64,000 nucleotides of DNA from contig OZ020307.1 of the NCBI GenBank assembly GCA_963971305.1, positions 11,421,501 through 11,485,500 of the forward strand, given 5' to 3'. Below, piece after piece: positions 23,476 to 37,994 of this stretch. The notes below the pieces were generated by a model. The model was given only the letters and a program-made list of their open reading frames with translations. It had not been told where the DNA came from and did no database searches. Both the position numbers and the translations under genes were made by a program. Positions within the stretch are counted from its first letter, which is position 1, and the number at the start of each line of letters is the position of its first letter. The DNA is from Arcuatula senhousia. Its lineage: Eukaryota > Mollusca > Bivalvia > Mytilida > Mytilidae.

Positions 23476-26400
23476 AAGTTTAGAATGAATTTGAATTGAA
23501 TTTATTCTGTTCAATTTCCAAAGGGAGTATAAACATGATAAAGTTCCAATCTAGCAATTTAAGCATATTTTTTTGCTATATCAACTCGTATATGCTTTAT
23601 AACGTAAATGCGCTGATCATGTAATCAAATCTTACGTTTTTTAAGGCAAACAAAAGAGATGTAAAATGCATATTGTATTTTTTTTAATAGGATTCAAGTA
23701 ACATTTTGTTAACTAAAAGAAATATCCTCCTTAATGAATATTTATAGATAGTTTATAGAACTTGTGATTTGTTTCATGACAATAAACTTAGATAATGGAT
23801 ATGGTAGGGTACAGCTGCAAACTGGAACGTGTATTATGTTTGACAGTATGACTCTAAATCTTTGTACTGCAAATAACATTGGAAAATCCAACAATAAAAT
23901 TAACATTAAGATGTTGTGTTTTGGTTTCTGTTTTTTATCATTCGACAAATCAATGCATTCGTTAGTAGGGCGAGATTTTATTATTTCTAAAGCCATTGAT
24001 ATCTGAAGGGTTGAAAAGGGAGAGAAAAAATCACATTAATGTTTGCAAGTATGCAGGGTATGATAAGTCTTGTCGAATAAAATGCATCTTCTGATCCGGA
24101 ATCATAACTTTTTCCGATGTGGTATAATTTGTGGAATCTTAAGCTTTTACTTCTATTTTTTAATTGCTTCATTAAATTTTTTTTTCCTATGAGTCATTTA
24201 TGCGTCATAACCACAACGAACAATTATTTGTTGTTCCAATAAAGTGTCATTGAATAATTTGACAATATATTTCAAAAGATGTTTGATTATATAAAAGCCC
24301 CAAAAGTTATTTTGAAATTCATGTAATTTTATAAGATATATCTAAGAACAATAATTTTGAAATGTAATACGCCCGGTTCATTTTGTAAGATTGAAAAAGC
24401 TTTCAAAGTTTGAATACAACTTAACAGTTATACATGCACTAACCTTATATAACGAAAGCCGCTAATCGATGTCTGGTATTATTTGCTATAGAACTGAACA
24501 TTTTATACTCTAACCATTCCTTTGTAAGTCATCAATATCTGTATTCACAGTCAATAACCTAGAAATCCGATTGGTCGTTCATCTAATGTCTTCCGTATCT
24601 GAGTGTGATTTAGATACTTTTTGTTGTTTGATTGTAAGGTTGTTGTTTTTAAATAATTTAACCATTAAAGTTTTTGTAACTGTAAAATATTTTTTTGGAA
24701 TTTAGAAAATAATGGATAAATATTTCTATAATTTCAGACTCTGTTATACCAGTATTATCTATGCATTATTATTTTTCCAGTGGCATGGCAGCCTTTTAAC
24801 ATTGTAACCATGTGTTCACAACTTACTCTGGTCTTTTAAAGATCTTATAACTGAGTCTTGGGAATACATTGCTTGCGTATTTTACAATCTGAATAGAGAG
24901 AGTTCTTGCCTAGTCTTTCAACAATGTACAAGGCACAATTTCTTATAATTTCCGTCTCATCGACCGAAAAGAGTGTTATGAAAAACTAATAGAACCTCCA
25001 TCGTTCACACAAGGCCCCCTCAAAATCAAAAGGTTTACGGTAGCACACCGAGAAATGATCTACCAGGAAATAAAAGACATAACTTAAATCAATCTTCAAA
25101 AGATCGACTCAACAAAATAACAATTTTACAGCGTATTATAAAGCATTTCTTTTTTAATTAAATTTTCTTTAATAGATTCATAAATTTGCATTTGAGTTCA
25201 ATTTTAATCGATGAAATAAAGAGCAGAGTAATGTTTTTTGTTTTCCATTTTGTTTGTAAATAATTCCTATATATTATATAATTGTAACGAATTGATGATG
25301 TATATGCTTGTAACATTGTCCAACTTTATAGCTTGTGAAAAATCATACTTTCTGATATTATTAAAAGCAAGAGCAGAGACCCTAGAGGAAAGATTTATTT
25401 AATGTGATTTTCTTAAATAAATCATCAAGAAATCCTCTCCTAGCCTTCCATTGATTTAATCGTCAATTTTCAACTTTCTATGAACTTTCTATCAGTAATA
25501 AATGCGAATTTCCACCACAAATGACAATTTAGTGACATATATGTCGACTGACATGAAATTTCTTGGAAACTATATTTCATTTATAATTTAAATTGACAAC
25601 ATCCAATTGATATTAATTCGAGCAAAACACGCATACTCAAACAGAAAAAATATTCGAAGGTGTTAATATCACCTGAAGACAAAAATGATGAAATAATGTG
25701 AAAGAATAATGAACAACTACAAAGCATCTTTTAAAAACATATTTTAAAAGTGAAAACAAATAACCTTCTCTTTTCTACATTGCAAACTATCATTTTTGTA
25801 GGTTGTGTTACTTTCTTGAGTAGCAATCCAGAACTATTGCCAATTTAAAATGGTCTTTAGAAATAGCAAAGTCAAGCAGTCCATAGTTATCCTGTAATTT
25901 GAGAAATGTAACAGTTTGGTTGATGTTAAATATAATAAATAGCTGTTAAAACTTATTTCCCATGTTTATAGCGAGCACAGCTCGTAGAGGGCACGAAGTG
26001 CCCGCGAGACCAGAGAGCTCTACAGCAAGTTCCCGCAAAAAAATGGCCTAATGCTGATATAGATTTTTTTTCCAGATATGCATCTCAAACTGACTAACAG
26101 ATGCGATGTGAAAATTAATAAAAATGCTTCTAAATACATTTTGTGTATTAAAACATTAAAGAAAATCTAAAGTATTAGTAAGGCAAGTATTTACTACCAA
26201 CGAACTTTATTTGCGCTTTTCGTTTCTATTTGTACATGGCACATCAACGAAGTAAATATTTTCAACGTCATCAGTTATTCACAATTTGGAGCGAAATGTC
26301 ACGCGCTCATAGGCGCCATTTTCATAATTAACCATACTGAATTCACGGCGTCGTTTGCTTCAATTAAATTTGGAGCATTTGTAAGAATATTCTACGATTA

Positions 26401-27005
26401 TTAAGTTTAAACTTTTCTTTCTCTCTTTTCCCTATCAAATTGAATAATTATGATGTGCTTGTAGCTAGGCAATGCTTAATTCATATTAGTTTTCTAATGC
26501 ATTTCATATAAAATTTACCTCATCAAATACAACTCTGTGAAGTCAAATTGTTGCTGTTTTCATTGAAAAGGTTAACCATTCCGAACCATCTTCAAGCTCA
26601 AGGACAAACCATAATTTACCACTTCAAACACCAGTTTTCTTTCCTTGTACTGCACATGGTACATATCCTCGGAGTTGAATTTGGCTTACCTCACTACTTT
26701 TGGTTTTAGACCTTCCAATGTTTTATTTCAAATGCTGCTGATGAAGGTTTAGTCCTTGAAAAATCGATGTACAGAATAACCAAATTAACAGCTTTATACT
26801 CATTTCCGGTATTTGTATTCTGTAACCTGTATGATTCAAAGAAAGACTGCCTTTAAAATCATAGAAATATTTGGAAGTCGAGTAATTATAATCAAGTTAA
26901 CACAAAATTAAAAATAAAGTTGGCCATGATGAACTAGAAAGACAATATCAAACAGCACTCTTGGATATTATAGTTTTTGGGTTTTCAATTACATTTTCCT
27001 TTTAA

Positions 27006-29086
27006 CAGCCAATCTGCCAGAAATCCATGCAAAATCCTAAATTTTGTTCCAAATCAATATTTTCATATCAGCTTAAGGGATGGTTTAACTTAAAGACCTT
27101 CATGCAAGACTTATTTTGGCAAAATATTTTTTTTGGGGGGGAATTCAAGATTTCAAGATAGCCGACCTATCAGTATTCCTTGCTCTCTTTACGATATTAG
27201 CTTGAATAATTACAAAACCTCATGTATTTCAAAGTTTCTTTTGACCATTAATCTTCAAATTATCAAAAGTTGAACAGTAAATATTCAAACGGTAATACAT
27301 TTGCCTTCAAAATAGATGGAAATTTTGAAAATCTTAATAACCATTACCCAGCATCACTAGGGGGTGACATTGGCATTTTTTCAAATTGTTAAAAAACATC
27401 AAAATACCTGAATTTTTACATTGTTTTATGTCTAAGGCAGGCTCTTTAAATCAAATTCACTCACATTTACTTTAACAAAAGGCTTTAATGTCAATTGTAT
27501 TAAAAAATAGAGCTCGGCTGATGCTTTATGGTATCGCTACAAGTCAGAGAAGTGGGTCAGTCTCACATTTTGGTAGAAAATTTCCTGTCTTTTGACAACA
27601 TTTGTAAAAACGTGCTAGTGTTCATTTTCAAACAAAGTGCATTTTTAATAAGTGACAAGATATATATAGATTGTTACAATAAAATGATGTAACTGTCTTT
27701 GAGCTGCAGAAAAAGTGCAAATCAAGGTCAAATTGGTGTACAATTTGTATTTTCAAGAATAGTTGAAAAATTGAAGATATTGTCAATTTTAGATGATGAA
27801 CGCAGAACCATTGAAAATGCAGTCAAAATTTCTGTTTACTGATCACAAAGAATGCTCTTTTGTCTCTTAGAAATAATGTTTACAAAAATGCTAGCTGCAT
27901 CAATTTCATGGTAGAGGCATTCAAAAAGTGGCATTTGGTCATTTTTGTCATAGTCCAAAAATTAGTTTCTGGGACCATTTGATAGCATTTTATTCAAAAC
28001 GTTGTTCTTTACATGGAAAAATGTTTTTATTAATTCTAAACTATGCTTATGTCTGCATGCCAGCAATCAATATCAAAAGAATCTGTATGAAGTTGGCTAA
28101 CATAAATTTGGTCAAAAGTGACAAAATGTGTCATGTGGCTGAAATTGCTATCTACCTTTAAAAACCGAAAAAAAATATTGGAAAAAAATGTGTACCAGAC
28201 AATGCAATTTTTAGCACTTCTTTTCATGTGGTTTAAACTATAAGACATCGTCTCAGATACCTTTCAAAAATCTTAATTGTTTTTTACTTTAACTTTTTGC
28301 CAATTTCAAACAAACATTTAATGTTAATGTGGACACCTATACTGAAAAAAAATATGTCATTAAACATTTGATTTTATGGTCTAAAATGAAACATGTTATT
28401 AATATCCTTTATTTAAAATAAAAATAAGGATAGGTCACCATGCTCGTTTTTGCAATATAAGTGGTTAAAGTATCCCTGAATTACAATAGAATATATAGGA
28501 AAGGCCTGGGCATAAAATCATGTCTCAGAAAAATTCTTTACATTAGGATCTTGTTTTTATTTTGTCAAACGTTATATTTTTACCTATAAATTTAAATAAA
28601 ACATAGAAATCAGGCGTCACCAGCATAGATTTTTGGCTACTATTCAATTCCATTGTAAATTTTAAGGTAATTTTGAATTGAGTTATCTCCCTTGTTTTTG
28701 TCAAAAATTGGGTTATATGTTTTTTTTTTTAAATATGGAACATTGCCAATTTCACCCTTAGTGATGCTGGGTAATGGTTATTTCTATCTATTTTGAAGGC
28801 AAAGGTATTTCCTTATAAATATATACTGTTCGATTTTGGTTAATTTGAATATAAATAGACCAAAAATAAACTTTGATATACATGAGGTTTTGTAATTATT
28901 CAAGCTGATTTTGTAAAGAAACCCAGGAATACTGATGAACCCTGTAGGTCAGCCATCTTGAATTTCCCGAAAAAAATATTTTGCCAAAATAAGTGTTTGA
29001 TGAAGGCCTTTTATTTAAAATATCCCTTAATTTGATATGAAAATATTGGTTTGGAACAAAATCATGGTTTTCTCAAAGATTGGTTC
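27006..29086. mobile_element. 2,081-bp foldback element with TTAA target duplication
   Basis: Long inverted repeats form both ends: left about 27,006-27,395 and right about 28,740-29,086, with many blocks matching in order (TTTTGTTCCAAA(T/C)CAATATT, TTTTGGCAAAATATTTTTTT, CAAAACCTCATGTAT, CATTACCCAGCATCACTA). TTAA flanks both sides (27,002-27,005 and 29,087-29,090). Unit 1 has the uninterrupted target at 4,513-4,530 (CCTTTTAATTCTTTA). A TTAA duplication is typical of piggyBac and Kolobok-type elements. The ~1.35-kb middle encodes only short ORFs, so the element is non-autonomous. Confidence 0.9.
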
Positions 29087-31323
29087 TTAATTCTTTATCA
29101 CCACCACCTCTAAGTTAAAGCAGTTTTAGTACTAATTGTCTCCCAACGCAAAGTAAAGCGGGGACATAGAAATGCTGAAAGTCCGTCCTTGCGCGTGTGT
29201 GTTGGGTTCATATCTTTATTTATAGATATCTCAGCTACTATTATTCGTAGGACTACGGTTTCAGGCAAGTGTCTCATATGATGGGATGCGTTTTCAGTTC
29301 TGTCGTTTATCTACTTCCTGTTAGATTAGCCAACTTACATTGTTTACGCTCGATGGGGTAATGAGGAACTCTGTAATTGCTTAGGTAAAGTGTAGATAAC
29401 ATGATGAAACTTGAGTATATGTAATTAAAGTGAAGCACATTGGCTACATCGTGACTTTAGTTCATATTACTCATTATAACTCAGGGTTTTTTATATATAA
29501 TCTGAAAGGTAGAACATTTTCATTTTAATTATAATTATCCCCTTCTTAACAAGCTTAATTGAATTCTGTATAACCACAAGAATGTGAGTAATACATTTAG
29601 AATATCTGCTTTAAGTTTGCCCTTTCGGAATTTTGACATTCGGATGCCCCCTTTTTTACCTCTGCTTCTTTCTTTTCGGAATCGTTTAGAATGACAGAGG
29701 TTCAATGTCTATAAGGACAATTTGTAATATCTAGTAAAATGTGGCAGGGTTAAACTAGTTTTTTGGGCCAAACCTTCCTCCTATCATTAATCCCAGAAAA
29801 AGCATACAAATTAACACACAATAAAAATCAAATAGATTAACACTCAATTCTACTAGAGAGAACCTTAGACAAAGAAGTTGATAAGCAACAGATTAAATTT
29901 CAAATTAATAGAATTTGACTGACTGAAAGCCCCGCATTCAGAACCATTACTGTAGTTTCTTAGTGGCACATATATTATACAAGCAATAAAATCAAATTAA
30001 CATGACATTCGTATGTCTTTGGAAGTGGCATCTCAAAAAGATTTATATCACAGCTTTTACTTCGCATACAATTTCTAAAAAAGTCTTAACATTAATTTTT
30101 CCATGTTTTTTACGTATAAATGTGGTACAAGAGTAAGTTATGATAATTCTCTTTTTTTCTGTCAATGTTATACTCTACATTAGAGAGTAATAACCCCTTA
30201 TTAGTCATACCCATAAAGGTCAATTGGTAAATCAGAAATCACTTACTAACATTACATTGCATTAATGCTAATAGTGGCCAATGGCAGGGTACTTCAGACG
30301 CTTTTATGTCAATAATATTTTACAATTTTTTGTATATAGTATAGTGCATAGCCTAAACACTTCGTGGATCTAACAAGTTCTATTTGAAGTCTGAGCATGA
30401 AACTAACCACCACCATCTCCTCTAAAATCAACAGTAAAAGCGCCGAGTAAAGCAAGAACCTTTCATAAATGGGGAAAGTTTGATGCGCCTGAAACCTGGT
30501 TTAACCCACCATTTCTTTTGAAATGACTGTACCAAGTCAGGACCATTGTGATCTTCAATTTTTCCGGTATGTCTTCCTTGTTTTGCCTTGGGTTATGGAC
30601 ATTTGAGATTGATTCTCAAAGTTCGGTAATTTTGTTAATATCTTTATGTACAATATAATTCGACTTTTTGTGGTTGTTTGCCACATACTTTTTACATAAT
30701 TACGAGTATGATGCACCTTTTTCTGATTTTCTCAGCAATGAAAAATTTAAAAACTTGGGTTATTAAGCACTAACAACAGTCATGTTCAGTTAACATGATT
30801 GTTAATGTCTTAAAGGGAAAGAAATAGAACAACAGCTTCTATCATGTTTTATTTTCTTATTATTGCATCTGTCAAGCGCGGCCATTATTCAGTGCTGTGA
30901 ACTTTCACTGAACTTCTATTTTGTGTTTTTTACAATTGAGTCGATCATAAACACTTATTTTTGACACAAGATCAATTTTTAAGACATCATTTAGTATTAT
31001 AATAAAAGGAAAACAATGTAATAACGATTAATGAAATATAAAACTGCTCGATTCAAGGCCGTTGGTTGTTGTCAATCTTGGTTATATGAACCAATCAAAT
31101 AAATAAATGAAGAAAAAAAAAACGATCAGCAAAAGTTGTGTAAGAGGCCATCAATTGGTAGCCTACGACATAACAACACCAATATAAATTAAGAAAAAAC
31201 ACCAAATAAGCATGCATTTTTTTATATTTTTTTCACTTGGCACTTAAGTCAAGTTCAAGTCAGCCTTATGTTTTTCTCGGTGACTGTAGACATTTCCTAA
31301 GCATATTTTCTAGAATTGTGTTG

Positions 31324-31452
31324 TTATGATCGTTTTGAGATCTCCGTGCTGGTTTTACACTGCACGTAAGGATTTCCATGCCCGATGTTTATATGCTCCG
31401 TAACCAGCACGGTTTTTTGTGTTGGAGATACATTTAAGTCTGAATAATCAGT
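31324..31452 (-). pseudogene. Exon-like ORF remnant (half-unit 2a)
   Basis: An open 42-codon frame starting TDYSD and containing HINIGHG, followed by a stop. It aligns in the same frame with the copies at 40,432-40,692 and 18,986-19,250 despite the large divergence between half-units. Product unknown. Confidence 0.35.
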
Positions 31453-31454
31453 TT

Positions 31455-31790
31455 AAAGAATCAGAGTACCAGTTGGATATGCTAAATTCAAAGTCCAATT
31501 CCGAAAGGGCAGAGACAAAAGCACAAACAAGGGCAGGACGAAAAAACAAACAACATACAAAACACAAAACTATCAATATCAATTAACATTGCGAACTCAA
31601 GTCGTTTCGTGAGTAAATTCGGGTGCTCCGGGAGAATATGTGATTCTTGTCTGCTATAGCACACCGTCGCGCTATTAATTTTCAATTCAGTGTGTCAAAT
31701 CCGGTAAAGGGTGGCAAAACAAAACCCTATGACAAACCAACATCTGCATTCATCTGAAAAAGGGAAATCCAATATTTGACTATGACTGTA
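31455..31790 (-). repeat. Interspersed repeat R2, unit-2 partner of 7,855-8,190
   Basis: Same structure and orientation as the unit-1 copy. A 65-aa ORF inside is repeat-derived. Confidence 0.6.
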
Positions 31791-33689
31791 TGATGTCTAC
31801 AATAAAATTTGTAGAGTGAAGACAGCAACTGAGGAGCAACATTACCTTGTGTTAGCATTTTTGTGTCAAACGTGACGCTCTGCCAAGGAAATCGGTGTTA
31901 TTCTCACAAGTTCTGGGGTAAAGAATCAATTTTGATAAGTTAACTCCATAAGCTTGAAAATCCTTAATCATTTAAATTATAAATTGTTTTACTCATGACA
32001 ATTGTAAGATCTTGTTTTAAACTAGACACGTTTGTATTTTACTATTTGTTCTTCAACTTCTATTTTCTTAGGTCTTGTCATTGTTTGTTATTTTTTTATA
32101 TCTTGTGTTAAATGTAGTCAAGTATTACTCGGAACTGTGAACCTTGTCATATCATTTGTTGAACGACAAGACCACCAATTAAATACTAGCATCTCAAATA
32201 AAAATCAAGTGAAAACATTGAGACAGGTGGATGTAGTATTGCTACAAAAAATTGCTTTATATGAAAATATATTATATTAAGATCTGCAAAATAATACAAT
32301 TATACGATGAAACCGAGCTTGTTTAACAAGACAATACAGATTTTAAAGTGACATAACTTGTAAAAAGATTTGTAGCCTTCCCACGTAGTCATTAAACGAA
32401 TTCGAAGGTTTTTAGAAATCTAGTGATTATTTGTTACGCAAGATGAAATTTTATTTGTATGATTATTTGGTGATTATTTGTCGTTGATGGTCGTAAATAA
32501 AATTTTGAGCACATTTGAAGAAGTGAAAATAGAATATAAAAATCAATCTCTTAGCAATAAGTTGCGGTTACGCAATGAAAATCCACATTAATGCTTTCAG
32601 GTTGTCAGACGGAAAACACTGCATCACGAAAACCTCTAAAGAGATAAATTTCAATACTGAGAAAAATTATAGAATATGTCTACTTAGTTCAACAACTACG
32701 CTCAGCTAGTATATTATATATTGGAAAATGTTTAAAAAAAGACATGATAGAAAGTAAAACAGTTTAATCATTTAATGAATTTTGATAGGCTTGTAAAAGA
32801 TATATAATTACTTAATGGATTTAATGGTTTAAAAATTACAAAGGAGTTTGTTTAAAGCAAGTAGTTCATACAGACCGGTCCATTTTAAGGGGAAAACTGT
32901 AGTACACAAAGCAATCCAACGCCCTTGTAAAAAGGGTCAGACATTCACATAATAAAGCATCAGTGTCTTGGGAGTGTTTTGGTTGCGATCCACCCATTCT
33001 CCGGTATGGCTGATTCGTTTTTGTCATTTTCTCTGGACTATGAGATTGGTCATTCAAGTTCGGTAGTTTTGTTATTACCTTTATTTAGTGCATGTTTAGA
33101 ATAATATTTGTGTCAATATGGTGTACGTATTAATGTGCCATATGACTGCCGATTTTATGTTAGAATATCTGTCAAATAATTTTTGTTTGTACTTTATCTT
33201 GTAATTTAGCAAGACAGTGATGGGTTTTCGATTTTCTCAAACATGCTGATTCATTTTATTTAAAACAAATGACTTTATATCATGAATTATGACTAAGATA
33301 TTGTTTTCTTTAAATCATATCGTTGCCTTTTATTTTTGTCGAACATTGATATTTTCTTTCATGTGTCAATATACAAATCCATTGCACGATTTTGTATTTA
33401 CTTGGTCAAATATGTTTTTCAATGGTTTTGTTGATGGTTCCGAATTTATGCTTGAACACAATTAATCCTTTGAAATAAAACATATAACTGTAATATTCAT
33501 TTTATCAATGTATGATATGTGTAGTGATAATTCAGCTTGTTCAATTTGTTTTGTTTTTTTATAAAAGATGACCATATTGTTTTAAAGTTTTATTTCAAGG
33601 AACTAAAGATTTAGAAAAATATAATTAACAAACATCTATCTTGTGATATTTGAATTATTGTTAAACAAACATTCATTGAACACATAACA

Positions 33690-35560
33690 ATACCGTAGTT
33701 CACTGCACACTAAATTGGAAATAAGCAGTGAGCGACGGGTGTGCTTCACTCTTCCGGAACACCTGAGTCCACTAATATTACGAGTTGAGTTCGTGTGTTG
33801 ATTTCTGTTGGGTTTATTTGTGTTTTTATGTTCTGTATTTCCACGTGCTGTTCTTCAGGTTACAGGTTACAGGTTTTGTCATTGCCCTTTTGGACATTTG
33901 ACACTAGAATGCCCCATTGGTGCCTCTTTGATCCTTTCAACTATTTCCCTCTATATAATTTACATTAAAATAGTCTAATTTTGAACCAAAAAAAGTTTCT
34001 ATAAACTTTAAGCACGGTGTCCTATTCTTTTGATTTTAATTTTCAGACATATGCTTTTGACAAATAATGTGCTGCTTTTGAGAATTCATATAGTACATAG
34101 CAAAGTTTGCAATTTAATTAACATCAACCTTAGTACATTTTTTAATTCGTCGCTTTTTGATTTTTAATTTATATTTTAAGACAGCACGTGTCCCTTTGTC
34201 CAATGTTTGAGTGTGAGAAGAGCAATCAATCTATAACGTTTATAAATAACTCGAAACTATAGTATTAAAAGATCGTCAACACAACTCAATTTTCACTCAA
34301 GCTCAATTACAAATTAAAGTGGTATCGTCACCTGATTTAGGAATAGATAATCAACCCATTTGTTTTTGTCTCTTAATGACACTTGTTGTTTAGGTAAATT
34401 AATTTCATATTTGTTCGACAAAAATAGATAAACAGCTTAGTTTTGTGTATTTTACAGATGCCATTTTATTTCTTTGTAAAGAAATCTAAACATATCAATC
34501 TGATTATTTCTCCATTACTCCTAAATAGCAGTTGCCTTATGCTCGATTGTCATAGGGTGTCATTTTGTCCTCTTTAAACGGATTTTACACGCTGAATGTA
34601 GCGTTTGGTGTGCTTTGACACACAGGAACATTTGACCCTTCCGAAGTTCATGAGTTTACTCTCGTTACGTTTAGAGTTTGATTCGTTGATTGTTATTCAA
34701 TTATTTTAGAGCGTTTTTATGTTATCTGTTTCTTTGTGTTGTTCTCGTTCAAGTTTACCAATTTTGTCTTTACTCTCTCTGACTTTTGACATTTGAATCC
34801 CCAATCGGTATTTTCTGATTCATTTATTGTGCATTAATCATAGGCCTGATCGTCCACCAATTCCAACTGTTCAACATATCAAAGTAACTGGCTTGGCAAT
34901 TTTAGAAATTGCTTAGCCAATTGGTTGACCAGATGAATCCAATTGACAAGAGAAATAAGCAGTGCAGTGCAGAAAAATAATATATCTGACCAGCTGTTCT
35001 GTTTCAAAGATGTAATAATATTTTCAATGTGTCTTGGTCATTTTGGTCGTTAACTATTTATAACCTTAATTTAAAAGTCAAAATTATATTCGGATGAAAG
35101 TTGGTAAACTGATATAAAGACCTGTGATTCTAAAAAACGAAAATGATATACAGAATATTTCGATTAGAACTGTCAGACCTTGTCATCATATACAGTGAAA
35201 CACCTTACTAGGCGTTTCGTCGTCGTATTCATACAGTTGTATGTTATGATAAATGGTACCAAAAAAATGTTTACATTAAATCAATAAAGCATATTATTGG
35301 CTCAAAGAAACAGAAAAATAGTCAGGTGATTAAATTGACAAAATGACCTAATTACTTTCTGGTAATGTCGACTACTAGTATTTAAAATGATGTCAAGTTT
35401 TTTTTAATCTTTAAGTTGACCCACCATTTCGTTTGAAATGCCTGTACCAAGTCAGGACCATTGCAATCCACCAGTTCTCCGGTATGACTGATTCGTTTTT
35501 GTCATTTTCTCTGGACTATGAGATTGATCATTCAAGTTCGGTAGTTTTGTTATTACCTTT
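33690..35560. other. Unit-2-specific stretch of mixed repeats
   Basis: Unit 1 goes directly from about 12,195 to 12,296 across this point. The stretch contains two R2-type repeats (33,750-33,940 and 34,540-34,830) and, at its right end, an R7-type block (35,455-35,570). The middle part (34,850-35,400) resembles 21,060-21,480 of half-unit 1b (for example TCAGACCTTGTCATCATATA near 35,170 against the cognate near 21,260), so half-b DNA has been copied into half a. No gene is seen. Confidence 0.5.
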
Positions 35561-37994
35561 ATTGAAGGACTGCGTGTAAATATAAGCACCACGCATTTGA
35601 TCCAAAGGTATCCGATTAAACACATTCTTCAAGTCACTGCTCTCTTTATACTATATTGAAATATGATTTGAAACAATAATTGTTTTCCAAGAAAATTGCT
35701 ATTGACTTCGAGATAAAGGTTCTTTCTGAAAGGGTTGCAATAAAAGAGTAATAACATTGTGTCATATTAAAAATCTAGAACATGGAACAATTGCAACAAG
35801 CAGGAAAATAGATTGAAATTTTTACAAAAGAAATGATTAGTGTGTAGTGTTTGGTGAATAAAAGAAAGATTTATAATCATGAGACACGATTGGAAAAAAA
35901 TATTATATTTTTTTTTTTGATTTTGAATACACAATGAGTAGACTGCGTGCAAAATGAAATGAATAATAAACATCGATTTAAGCTGTCCTTAAACAGGACC
36001 AATTGACACTGTTGCTTGTCAATTTTTGCTCTTAAATTGATTTGGTTTCCAAGTAAATAATCAAATCTATTATCTATCGTCTTGCAGCGGTTATCGATCT
36101 AGCGGTTTCAAAATAGAAATACCAAAACGGGTCCAAAAAGAGTAATTTTGCTGTGATATATTCATGTTTCAAGGAGTAACCTCTCTGAAGCAGCATTTGA
36201 ATCAAAACATTGGAAAGTGAAAAACCAAATTTATTTATTGAACTAAAATACCAAAAGCTAAACAAGTTCCAAAAAAGCCAAATAAGCCCCCAAAAGCCGA
36301 TTTTATGTTTCAGAATAAGGGGGCAACCATTTTTTATGGAGGCTATTTAAAAATTTGAAATAAAATGTAGGGTGCCAAAAGGAGAAATAAAAAGGACGGA
36401 CAGTGCTCTGATTAAAATAAGTGTTTTTGGCTGTAAAATAGAAAGACAATGTTTCTGCATTTGAATAAAACTACTAAAGAGTAGCATGGTTGTCTAGTTC
36501 TATTTTCTAAACCTCCGTATCATGCTAAATTTAGCTGAATCATTGTTTACTCGTTTTTTGTGCAAATTACGTGTATTACAGAAATCGACAACAATTATAC
36601 GTCATCAATTCATATCCTAAAAACATTAATTAACCGTTTGTCTTCATCAGGTGTTAATTGCACGTGGGCAATGTATGTCTTGTATCACATTCAAAGTACG
36701 TAAATGCCCCTTAAATTACCCGTAAATAGAGTCTGGTATGACGACGCATGGCGCTTGTCTGAAGTTCATTAATTCATTGGTAATTATTATAAATATTTCG
36801 AAAATTAAGAGCCATGACTATGTTTTAGTACAGTCAAATATGTGTTCTTGTCTACTTATGCAAGCTGTCATTATAGTAGGTTATGGTACATGTTTTAGCG
36901 TCAGTCCTGAAATGGTGTTAAAATTTGCAATGGATAAAATTTCCATTTTTACTAGCTTTATTTATAAGATGGTCTTGATGAAAATAATACGGGGATAAAC
37001 GCTGAAAGGATTATCCACGGCTATAAGTACGAACTTACAAACCATGAGCTAGCTGATGATCGTGGTGCCTCATGTCAATTCACATATCAATACTCGCTTG
37101 CGATATAGTTCCTTTCCAACACTTACTATTCTACTTTTTTAAAATTTGTGAATTATCCCAGCTACCAATACTTTCAGTACTTTGATTTATATGAAACATT
37201 TAAGTGCTTGTATTTAATAAACTTGAAAGACCCTGTACAGTTCTACAAGATGAGAAGTTCTTTTGTTTTTATTTTCACTTTCCGTTCATCATCACTTCTA
37301 AGTTGACTTTTCGACTTTTGGTTTAAAGAAGCCAAGGGGTATTAAAAGGAAAACTGAAGACGAGGTACGAAAACAAACAGTGCAACTTAACTGCAATCAG
37401 CAAATGAAATCACAAAAAGAGAAAAATTCTGAGGGGTACGAAAGGGGGGAAGTTTTTGTTTGTTGCCACAAACTCCTTTGCGTCAGGTAGAAGATAATGA
37501 GGTTCGGGGAAAGTTTGTCCCATAAGCCAGTCAGTGCAACTACCCCTTTTAAGATTTTTTGGATTCACCACTGCATCAATCGATACTGTTACCAAATGCA
37601 TTTTCTTGTACATGTATCGCACTTGCTTTCAGGTGAGTTATCTGTATTAGTTGATGAACCTGGACACTCGTAAAATAAGGCGTTAATAACACGATGAAAC
37701 TTAATGATATACAATTTAGGTAACAAAATTACATTTTAGCACATTCGCTACTTCGTGACCAGAAGACAAGTTATTATCCTTAATAGCTCAGATGTTTACT
37801 ATCAATGACTAGTAAGGCAGTGCGTTTTATTTCAATTATCTCCTGTTAATGTGCTTAAATGAATACTACTAATTATGTAAAGACAGGAATGTAAGTAATA
37901 CACTTAGTATATCTTCTTCCTACGTTTCCTAGGTGTTCAGCATTGTTTTGAAATACAGTGATCCTATGACTTTAAGGACATTGGTATTTTCTAA

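Larger units (their letters stand above)
2290..24540. repeat. Tandem duplication unit 1 (contains Ras copy A)
   Basis: This segment aligns collinearly with 24,725-44,950. Anchors are 2,440-4,330 with 24,880-26,760, 4,790-7,500 with 29,370-31,100, 8,400-9,120 with 31,910-32,650, 15,100-16,500 with 36,080-37,480, 17,200-18,100 with 37,640-39,310, and 20,100-24,500 with 41,390-44,900. The start codons of the two Ras copies are 21,200 bp apart. The alignment is broken by insertions present in only one unit. Most of the unit is non-coding. Confidence 0.85.

Noticed and set aside
27928..28248. Short ORFs inside the foldback element as a transposase
   Set aside because: Only 77 and 70 aa on opposite strands, with no DDE/DDD pattern or similarity to piggyBac-type transposases that I can see.
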